In this document: piece after piece, positions 42,601-54,600 of the stretch
Layout: every line of letters begins with the position of its first letter
Position numbering within the stretch: the stretch's first letter is position 1
NCBI RefSeq assembly: GCF_050947335.1
Contig: NC_134997.1
Coordinates: 5,084,001-5,148,000, forward strand
Reading direction: 5' to 3'
Length of the DNA stretch: 64,000 nt
Source: Megachile rotundata
Lineage: Eukaryota > Arthropoda > Insecta > Hymenoptera > Megachilidae
Position numbers and translations under genes: made by a program
Notes under the pieces: generated by a model
What the model saw: only the letters and a program-made list of their open reading frames with translations
Told to the model about the DNA's origin: nothing
Databases searched by the model: none

Positions 42601-45600
42601 TACATTTATGATTGCTTCAGTTTTTATTAGAAAAATGATCGTTTTAAAGTAGGTATGATTCAATGTTTAATGTTACTTAATTAAAAACTTACAAATTAAA
42701 AATATATAGAAATTATAAAAAATTTTTAAGTTTCCTGATTTTTGAATTACTGTATTTTCAGAATTTTCATTTTCATTTTTCCTAGTGTTCTGAAATATTA
42801 AATTTTTCAGTATCTATATCTAGGGAATAGATATAGTTTTTAAATTACCACATTTTTAAGGTGAGAAATTAAATATCCAAGTCCACCAATTTTTAAATTT
42901 GTAAATTTTCTCTAATTTTTAGAATCTTACATTTTTTGATTTCTGAAATTTGCACATTTGCTCGGTCATCTAAATGACCGAGTTACCAAAGTTCCTCAAA
43001 TTTTCTAAATTCAAAAATTTCTATATTTTCAAATTAATTTTTAAATTCTCAAATACCTAACTTTGTATACCGTGAAATTTTCTAAATTCACAAATTTGCA
43101 AATTTCTAAATTGTGAAATTACCTAGATTTCCAAGTTTTTTAAGTTTCTAAATGTCAGGGTTACTTTGACTTTCAAATTTCCACAATTCTAAAAATTTCA
43201 ATTGTGAAATATTCTAGATTTTTCCCTGGAATTCATAAACTTCCCTATTATAAAATATTCTATGTATTCAAATTTAAAAATGTTGAAATTCCCTAAATTT
43301 TCAAGTTCATATACTCCTAAATTCTAAATTGTGAGTCACTAGATTTTGAATTATAAAAATTCTGAAATTTTCTACATTCCTTAATTTTTAAATTGTGCAA
43401 TTTTCTAGATTCTCAATTTTCCAAATTCCTTTTTAGATTTTTAGAAAGTTTTTAGATTTTCAAATTGTTAAATTATGAAATTTTCTCGACTTGTTATTTT
43501 CTACGTTTCTAATTTACTATATTTCCTGGATTTTCAAACTATTACATTTGAACACTCCTAAAATTTTTTAATTGCAAAGTTGCTTAGATTTAAAGATTAA
43601 AAAATTCTTAAATATTTGAACGGTGAAATTCCTTAGATTTTTAAACGTCTACATTGTGAAATTACCTAGACTGCAAACTCCTAAGTTTCTAACTTGTTAA
43701 ATTCCCTAGATTATTAAATTTACATATTACTATATATAATTTTTTAATTTGTGAAGGGAAAGTCTAGGAAATTTTGAAATGTGAATATTTCGGAGTTTTG
43801 TAAATGTATAAATTTGGAAATCTAGGGATTTTTCTAATTCAGGTACTTAAGAATTGGGAAACTTGAAACTCTAAGTTTTTAACTTGTTAAATTCCCTGAA
43901 TTATTAAATGTACATATTACTATATATAATTTTCAAATTTGTGAAGAGAAAGTCTAGGGAATGTTACAGTGTGGACATTTCAGAATTTTGAAAATGTATA
44001 AATTTGGAAATCCATGGATTTTTCTAATTCAGGAACTTAAGAATTTGGAAATTTGAAAATCTAGAGAATTTTGCTTAGGAATTCGGAAATTTGAAGATCT
44101 AGGGAATTTTAAGGCCACGAAATGTAAAGATCTATGGAATTTTGCAATTCGTATATTTGAAATGCTGAGAAATTCCTAAATTAAGAAATGTGAAAATTTC
44201 CAAACTATCCAACTCAAATTTACATATTTTCAAATTCTCTAATATTCCAATTCTCACAATTGTGAACACCTCAATGCCCTAATTTTTAAATTTGCGAATT
44301 CCTCAAATCTCTCAGATTTTTAAATGTTCAAATTTCCAAGTTCTTAATCAAGTTTAAATTTAGAAATGTCCAAATTTGCAAATGTCAAAACAAAGATAAA
44401 CGGTTTCACTGAAAAAAAAGAACTATGGCTGGCCTTCGTATATTGTCTATATGCGACTATATATTCATTCTTTTAGGAAAAAAGTAATTACACCAAATTA
44501 TGTTCCCTTACATAGTGTTTATCTGGAATCTTGACTTTTTTTTCGCGATAGTCATTTCAATGTAGATACGTTATTTATTGCGGCATAGTACGTAAATTGC
44601 AAATGCATTATACTGTCTAATAAGGCTCGTCGTTTTCCTGTTACGAATCAGCACTTTTTTTCGCTCTCGGCAGTGAAACACCAACATGAGGACGTTGTAC
44701 TCTTTGGTTTCTCAGATTTTTATAAGAATGCATTGAAGCAAGCTTGTATGTTCGAGTAAAATTTATTATAAGCAAAAACTTATAACAAGGATTCATTATA
44801 TGCGAACATACAATGTATATACGAAGGAGTTATTGTAAGTAAAAATTTATAGTAAGGATTTATCATAAACAATTTCTTATTTAACAAAATGACTTTATTG
44901 TCATTGATGCAAAACATTATTGAAGAATTGTGTAATCTTCAACTGTGTAATTGAAGAATTGTATAACAAAAGGATAACAAAATTTATGTAATAGTAAGAA
45001 TGTTTTCTAAATATTTGTGTAATAATTATTCTAAGGGTCATTAATAATGTTGATAATAATGATGGTACAAAACATGATTAAATTATTAAATTGATTATAT
45101 TATGTTCTATGATACTTTTTATTATTATATTGAGTGAAAATTACATTTTGGTTAAATGGTTAAATGATTTTTAAAACAATAAAATAATAAACTATTAAAA
45201 ATCTATATAATACTAATGTCAAAAAGTCATTAAAAATCTACGTAATGAAAATTATAATAAAATTGATTAGAAACCATTGTAATAATAATATTAAAATTAA
45301 TTATTAAATATCTATATGATAGTAATAGTTCTAAACATTATTAAGAATAGTAAATGGAAAATAATAAAGACCTGTGTAGCAATAATAATAAAAAATTTGT
45401 GTAATAATAATTATAATAACAAGGATTATTGAAAGACTGTGCAGTAATAATAATACCAGAAATCATGAGAAATCTCTGTAATAATAATAAGAATAATAAT
45501 AACAAAATTTGTTGAAAATGAGTGTAGCAATAATATCCAGACAAATGATTAAAAATTTGTATTACAGTATTAATAATAGAAATGATTAGAATTTATGTAA

Positions 45601-48600
45601 TAATAATAACGAGCGTAATTAAAAATGTATGCAGTAATAATAATACCAAAAATAATTAAATATCTGTATAACAATAATAACAAAAATGATTCAAAATCTC
45701 ATTACTAATAATAGTATCACGAATTACTAAAAATTTGTCGAAGAATAAAAAAAGAAAAAGTTATTAAGAATGTCACTAGCAATAATAATATTAAGACCTG
45801 TTAAATATCTATCAAATAGTAAAAAGGAAAAAATTATTAAAAATCTAAGTAGCATTAACAGCATCAAGATCTGTTAAATATCTATCAAATAGTAAAAAAG
45901 AAAAAATTGTTAAAAATCTAACTCACAATAATAGCATCAAGGTTTATTAAAAATCTAACTACCAATGATAGCATCGAGGTTTATTAAAAAATTGTCTAAC
46001 ATTAAAGTAAAAAATCATGAAACTTAAATATAATTTCTTTAACACCTTCAACTTCGCTTTTCGTTTCATAAACCCACTCTTCGCGCAGCTAAATTGCTCT
46101 TCCAACATCAGACAATTATTTCCATCGCGATCTTATCGTTAAATCGTAATCTAACAATAGATAATCTCTTTATCGCCTTAAGTCGTATCTCGGTAAACAG
46201 TAACGCATTACAACTTCGTTGAATTAACATTTACATGTTAAACAACAGGTGCCGCAAGATCTGAAAGATTCTATCGAGATGTCGCTTTTGTCGACAGGAA
46301 GCTGCGCTTGCTTTGAAAATGCTTTTCAGCACTATTGCCCGGTAGTTTTCCAATCGATTGGCTACCTATTCCTGTTGCCAGTCAATTTCGCAATTACTCA
46401 ATCCCGGTCACACAACTGGCTAATGCGAATCACGCTGTGATCGCATTTATTTCAGGGTCTATAAACTTCGTCAACTATTTCAATTCAAATTCAGGCCATT
46501 CGGTGCAATTCTTTGCGGAACATTTCAAGATACGATGGAAAATCCAATTCGATTTGGAAGAGTGTAGAGACAGTGTATTTCAGTTTGGAGGATTGTGGAT
46601 TTATTTTAGAAAGAGTGAATTCATTTTGGAAACAGTGTACTTACATTCGAAAAATAGTGAATTTATATTTGAAAGATGGCCTACTCTATCTGAAAGAGGG
46701 TAATTCAACAAATAATGTAACAAATTTTCCTTCAAATTTCGCTTCCAAATTTTTCCTTCAAATTTTAGTTCAAATTTTTTATTCAAATTTTGCTTCAAAT
46801 TTTTCCTTCAAATTTTCTTTAAATTTTTAATTCAAATTTTGCTTCAAATTTTTCCTTCAAATTTTAGTTCAAATTTTATTTCAAATTTTTCTTTCAAAAT
46901 TTGCTTCAAATTTTTCCTCGAAAGTTTCCTTCTTCGAGACTAAAACTTCAATCTTGAATGGCTGTCCATGCTGGCATTTCGTGCGTACAGCTTAACTGTT
47001 TCAGAATACACATTGCAATGTACAGGCTTCATTTTATTCTAACACAAACACATCACGTGTCTAATATAAATCAAAGCATATAAAATATATGAAACATATC
47101 ACATATAAAATATGAAAACATTGAAACGTATGACATACAAGATACAAGCCATATACCACAAAATAAAATTTATTTTTGTGACAGAATACACGTCAGTGAA
47201 TTCAAGAATAGACTTTGGTCAGCTTGTGAATTGTAGAAATTAGCCACTACAGCATTGGTTAAAATTCATTATTACTATTTGTTGATTTGTTTCAAATTAC
47301 TGGCGATATTTGAAACTTTCCATCAATTTAATTAGGCAAAAAGAGTGTAGGATTTAAATTTGCAAATCCCAAAAAGGTGGTCAAAAACCAGTGAAATATA
47401 ACACGAAAAATGACCCGATTTACGCGATCGTGGAAACCGTAATTGGAGTTGAAACGTTAAGACGTTAGAATCACTATCGATACCTGTTGCTGCGTAGAGT
47501 TCGATTAATCGCAGACAGCACAGCAGTCGATCGACGACGAATGCAGCTGGCACAGCGAAGAAATGACAACTGAGCCGAGCTTCGTTACCGTTTGACTTTG
47601 ACCCCTATTTCTCCCTCTTTTCGTCGCTCATTCATAGTATCCCCATCTTTTAACCAGCAGTCAAATAATATGCGTTAGAGGAAGCGATTTACCGGTAGAT
47701 CCACTACAATCGAATCTTCCGATTATGTTAACGCAAAGCTCCGGATAAGCCCCTTCACACGTTGCCTGACACCGCGTCGTTCGTGTGTTAGACACATGCT
47801 GTTATGTTACGCTATATGTGTTGTATGACACGTTATAATCCCGATTGTGCAATGTACTAGTGGGTTAGACCAGGTGTCTCACGAATTCGAATGTGTATTT
47901 CAAATTTAGAGTACCTGTTGTAAACATGTAGGTAGAACAAGAATGAAATGTAGAGATTTCAAAGTTGTTCCAAACGGTTATTCGTGTTTGAAACTATCGG
48001 AAACGATACCATACATGATTACTGTTGATTTCACGATGTCCGACGTCAACGGCCAAGCATTGTCGTCAACGATGAGTTATAGAGCTTTCAACATGCTTCC
48101 AGTCGATTGTGTATGTCAAAAATTATCGGAAAGGATAGCAAAACACGGTTGTTTATCGAGTAGACGATTGACGTTGGTAACGACGAGTTCCTATCGTCAG
48201 ACCACCGCCAAAATCATTTAGGATATCTCACGAGACTTCTCTCAAAATTTCAAGTCAAAAAACTCAAAATTGCATCCTGTGGCGTATATACAAACGAACA
48301 AATGCAAGTTCAGTCTTAGGAGTCTCGCACTATGTATGGCAAATATAAAATGCCCCAATGATCTTGTCATTGGCATATATTATTAAGAACATGTTCCTGA
48401 GTAACTTTTTTCTGTAACTGTCTCATTGTTCATTAAAAAGTTATTGACCATAAAATATTTATAAAAACCAAAATTTGTACGTAATCTGGCAACGAAATAC
48501 TTAATGATTTTGGCAGCGTTTAGTATTTGGGAACGCGCCTATCATCGGCTATTCAACGCATGAATTTATCAATCAAGTTGAACAGATTTCAACCATTTTG

Positions 48601-51600
48601 AATTTCAGGTCGTGTGACCTGAAGAGTACTACAATCTGATCCAATTTAACAGGTTTTATAATATAATTAAAAATGAATGTCAGAAAGTGAATACCATGAA
48701 TTATAAAGCATGTTAGATTGTGTTAGGATGTTTTAAATCAACATAACTCTAAAATAAGGAAAAGTTACTCAGGACAACGAAAAAACAATGTCGACGTCAA
48801 AGTCATTGGGCCGAGTCCCACTTTTTCAATATTTATTATATTGACGATATTGATGTACCGCTTTCCTTATTTCAAATTATACAAAGTAAAAGGACTTTGT
48901 CGGAATGTGAACTTTTGCCGAGACGAAGAATAATTGTACAAATTAATTTATGTTTCATCTCTCATTTTTTATTTAAAAAATTATCTTTTATTTTTTATCT
49001 AAAAATGTACACCGGATATCCTTAAACGTAGCCTTAAGTTTTTTCATTTGCTACCTTGTGAAGCAAAGTATTTCATCATCCTATACATTCCTGATATCCG
49101 TGATTCTTGATAAACAGTTGCAAAGTGTAATATGTAACAGCTGTGAACTAAAAATATCGATATCTTGTTGCAAAGTTATTAATATCAAGGAAAAGAAGTG
49201 AGTGTGGATATTGTCTTTTATATGATAACATGTTGAATTTGTAATATGCGTGTAATGTTATAAAATTCTCATAAATTTGTTTCAGAATGAACTTCAGTTT
49301 TTGTGTTTTTTTGATTTTAAACTTGGCGTGGAATTAGTCATTTGAATGGGTACTTTGTTACCGACTTTTGTTCGCTACTTTGTTTTTGAAAGTACAATAG
49401 CTGTGGTTGTTTAAGGGGAGCGACATTCTCATTTTTTCTTCAATTTGTTTAAAACTGGTCATAAGTGTGGCCGTTGAAGTAAGTTGTCAGGTTTGAAGTG
49501 TTTACAAAAAAAATCCACTTCACTCAGATTGTCGGCCATCTCCTTAGCTTTAATTTGGTAACTGGGGCGTACATGTAGGTGCTCTGGTTCTCCAGAAAAG
49601 GTACCTTACGTGTGACCATCTTTTTCCCATGTACTTCAATGGAGACGCGTGCGCAGCATAAAATAATTTTAAGAAAAAAAATACACCGACTTCCAAATGC
49701 ACTAAAAAGTATAAAATTATTTCTATTTCCTAATGAAGTAATTTCTATTTCATTCAATCATACAATTGCGTAACAGATATGAATGAAACCTATTTACTCG
49801 TTAGGTAGTATATTTACTGCGTAACAAAGAAATAACAGAAACTCACAATTCAATTGGTGTCACGTGACCTCTCAAAGCATGTAGAAAAACATTTGCTGTT
49901 CAGTTAGGGCAATTCATAATATTGACCAGAAAGTCACGATTTCTTAACAAGTTAGAATTAAACTATCTCCTAAACTAATGATTTTTTCACATAAATAGAT
50001 CAATACTTTTTTGCAAAAAATATGAAGGAGTATCAGCTGATGCAATAAAAAATATATGATTCCATTTAAAAAAACATTAATGACCTTCATATGTCCTTTA
50101 CACGTCCACCTACAAAAAAAATATACCATCAGCATATGCCCCTCTCAAAACCATTCAACTTCATCTAAAACATTGTTTGCTATGTGTAATAATAATGACG
50201 CAAATATAGATGGCAAAATGTGGTGAGCCACCCTGTATATTATTCATATATTATCGGTGTATCATCAAGATATTATCCCTCATTAAAAATTACATAAAAC
50301 ACTCTTAACATTACCACCACGAAGTACTTACCTCATCTGAAATAATATTATTCATGAAGTATCATATTCGAAAGTTGTTACAGTTGCGAAATTACCAATT
50401 ATAATAGAAGCCATTGATTCCTTAAAATATTCAGGTGTTGAAGCGTTAATATCTCCTGGGTAAATCCCGACAGGTCTTCGAAGCTTTCGCTCGCGAACTT
50501 TGTTAAGCTTCCTTTCTATCGAAGTTCATGCTTTAATTCACCACTGTTGTCTCAGTTCCGTCGATTTAGCTGCAATCATGCGGTTAGGTATTCGAGTAAC
50601 AGACGTGAAAGTCGGGTTTCAATTATGCGATAGATTCTGGTTACAATTGAAAGTTGATTCAACAGATTTCTGGGGTCTAATGCTCGTGTATCTTGCATTT
50701 CATTTAAGATCGTCAGATACCACGGTTCAGGTAATTGCATCTAATTACCGATGTTTCATAACGTGAGAGTGATGAGAAACTGAATTAACGCGATATAAAT
50801 CGTTTATACACTTTGTTTTCAGTAGAAGTTTCTTTTAAAATATTTTTGTACGGTTTTTGTTTAGTCAGCCGCGAACATTTCTGACGGTTAAATGATTTAT
50901 GAGTGCAATAATCGATACGTGCCATTTGTGAAAGTTGAACGATTTTATCTATGCAGTTATTGCACTAGGTTATTTCGATTACCTCGATAAAGTTGCATAT
51001 TCAAACAAGATAGAAAGCGAGTGCGAAATAGTTGCAAGAAAAGTTAGTCGATTTAGAAGCAACGGGAGGCTTGTTACACAATAGTGTTCCATTCTGGGAG
51101 AGGGATGAGTATTTCGGGACGTCTTGGTATTGTGCAAGTGTTTGGTAACTTCTAGTATTAGAACAGTTGAATGGGAGTTTGAGGAGAGATCACTGTATGG
51201 AAACGCTATTATTAATCGCTCTGTCTGTTGCATACTTCTTAATGTTGTTATTTTCGTCGAACAAATTGACGTGGTACAAGTGACAATTTCTTGTACCATT
51301 ATGTTATGAAATTGACTCCGAATTAATATGTGGCGAACTTGCTTATATGAGCAATACATGAATTTTGTTTGTTTCAATTAACGATTACCCATTTCGAAAT
51401 GAAATAATTAGTGAAGTCTTTACAGGGTCATATTTGTCAGACGTGAAGCTTTAAATTGATGTAACATAAGTGATATTTTGTGATACTTTTATGTCACGAA
51501 ATTGGGTCGGATTGCAACATGTCGAAGTTGTGTATTGAAACAACACATGATTTTACTCTGTTTTGTTTACTATCAGCCAGGATTTGACATATGATATTAA

Positions 51601-54600
51601 AATAATTAATGATCGCGTTATACAGTTATTTTCGTGAGACTTTAAACTATAAATTGATGGAACACAAGTGATATTTTGTGATGCTTTTATGTCATGAAAT
51701 GATGTGAGAATCTGAATCTAGACTCATTTTCATAATGCAGCAATTTCACTGTGGCATGGATCTTGTTTTAGACAAGAGTCAGCCATTTTGTATTAAAGTA
51801 ATTGGTAAAGCCTTTATGCAGTCATAAGCGACATTTCGTGATGCTTTTACGTCATGAAATCGTCTTAGAATCTATATCTACCAATACTATACATTTGGAC
51901 AATATAAATTTTACTGTGAGTTCTGCGTTGTAAACAATAGTCAGCCATTTTGCTCTAGAGTAATTAATAGAAGCTTCAATTATTTTCATCAGACTATAAG
52001 CTTTAAATTGATGTATCATAAACGACATTATGTGATACTTTCCTGTCATAAAATATTATCAGACACGTGTAACATATCCTGTATTGATTTATGCATCACA
52101 AGATTTTCCGTGTATTTCTTCAGAACACGGCCGCGTACACCATAAAGGAACAGAACGAGAGGTTGACCGATATCGAAGACATGGATTCACCAGGAATCGG
52201 GATCACCACAAGAACAGTTCCTCCATTGTGTTACGGAAGAAACATGACATTCCCGCGGCCAGCCTCGTCTTGCGCCCACAGACACGAGCTTCCGGCCATA
52301 GTCACCGAGGGTGAAAGCTGTAGGCTTCTTGCGGAGGTAAGGGAATAACCCTCTTAGTAATTGATCACTCCTAATAGATTTGAAATTCTGAACCCTATTA
52401 GTAAAGTGAAGTGGGGTAAGTTCGTAAACGGGGCAAGTGCGTAAACGGGCTATTTTTATTACAATACGAGCGAAATTTCTCCATTTAGTATGTTTGTTTC
52501 CTTGTTTTGTTTCACTATATCCCCTTTTATATTTCAGCTAAGAGTACTTGCTTGCAGTATAGAGTACTTGCATAATGCAGTAAAAAGCATTTTATAGCAG
52601 ATTTGTTAATAATTCTGCTCTTGCCCCATTGCACATGAAATAAAGTTTCAATGTATTTAACTTCAAGTTACGCTCTTACCCCATTTTCGGGGAAAGTGCA
52701 GAGTAGTTAACATTTTAAACAATTTCCTATCAAAATCAAAATGTACAAGGAAAATTAAGATCCTAGTTAATATTAATTAAATAGTGGTAATTGCGCAAAG
52801 CGTTCGATATCGACAGCGTTAAATATTTACATAGTAGACTGAAAATACTTACGTTTAAATACCAACTTTACAAAAACCAGTCTGCACTTACCCCACTTCA
52901 CCTTAATCGCTTGAAATCGATTTGAAACGAACAATTCAAAGAGTTTGCTTTATTATCTCATTTGTGTCTTTATACTGCATTTCTTTAAAGATATTCTATA
53001 ACATTTTAATGCAGTATGTTTTATTCGAAGAAAATTCTGACTGCGATAAATGGTAGTACCCTAGACGAAAGTAGTTCTTGTACTATTAGGTGTAAAGACG
53101 TTCGATATTGAACTTACCTTAAGAAACTTGAAGTTTCTTAAACTATCTAGTTTTCCATGTTTATGTCAAAAATATTTTTTCTATTAAAGTAACGTTACTT
53201 TATTCTGTAAAGCTTTTTATTTCATTTAAGAACATTGCTCGAAATTGTTACCCTCTAGACACTTATTAATTCATTTAATAAAGTTCTTCTTGATACAACA
53301 CGAAGTTATAATTCGCTCTGTCATGTTTTCTGGTGTAGTAGGTGGATCGAAGTATACCTTTCCCTTAAGATAACCCCATAAGAAGTAATCGGGTGATGTT
53401 AGATCAGGTGATCTCAGGAAAGCGGAAACTAGCTAGTCAGAAAGCTGAACCACTTCGACCTATCCAACGATCAGTAAAATTATTTGCGATACGTGAATGA
53501 GCTGGGCAACCATCTCGTTGAAACCACATGTTTGCCTGTTTAGGTTTAGATCTTCAAGTAATACAAGTAATTCGCGATTCAAGAAATCTTGATACTTGTT
53601 TCCATCTAACGTGCCATCAATAAATTAAGGTACTGATACTTGAATATGTAAGCCTACCACATGTAACATTGAACTTAAAACAAAATGTATGAAACAAAAG
53701 TCATGCATTTATTCACATAGAATATGATTTCGGAATAAAAACATATGGGTTTACGATAAAAAAAGACAAGATGACCTTGAAATAACCTGGAACCCATACA
53801 ATGCCATCTGACTCCCTACTCGAAATATTAAAAGACACGTGTCAGTTTGCTTTTCTTAAATCTCATGTCTTCGAGATTTTTTATAATGTCAACTCAAATG
53901 GGACATCCAGTATATTTATATCAATTTCGTGAAAATTTGAATGTTTATGATCAATATTTACTTCACATTAAATGTGATAATACGGAAATGTTGGTAATAT
54001 ATAATATGATCGTTATGAATTTTATAATATCGAAAATACATATTGATTGTTCGACATATTCATAGCACATATTCATGTGAATGATGTCCTAAACAAGAGC
54101 GTGGAGAACTCTTGATTCACCCTCCAGTCAATCAGCTTCAATCCTATTGACCCACTTTGTAATCAGATAAAATTGATCGACGATTTGATGCAAATTATTG
54201 TATCAGCATATCGTATATTTAGAGTAAGTACAAATATGAAAGTTAAATAGAAATTCCTCCCCTAATATTCTTTCAAGTATTCTTTGAATCCATTGTTTTA
54301 TACCTTGAGGTGTTGAAGTTTTAAAATTCCTGTTTCACAATTATTGAGATCCCTAGATTTCCAGATCTTAACTTAAATCTTGGGGTCTCAAGTTCACAAC
54401 ATTTCGAAGTCGCAAGATAATTTCTTGAAGTTTCAGAGTCTTAAGATTTCAAGGTTTAACAGTGTCAAAATTTGAATAAGTTTCAGAGATATTAAATACA
54501 ATAATTTCACATTTTGAAAGGCAATTTTAGAATTTCGAAATTTCTAAAATATCAAACTCCCAATTTTTCAAGGTCTGTAACTTCGAAGATTGCAAGATGT

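Noticed and set aside
46249..46703. Overlapping frames in single-copy DNA (possible hidden exon)
   Set aside because: No domain, and the bordering AG/GT pairs do not keep BTBD7 phase or give a coherent alternative protein.
50500..50766. 88-codon open frame ending close to a GT donor in more balanced DNA
   Set aside because: The AG at about 50434 does not give a continuous frame into it (stops in all phases), and no domain is recognisable.
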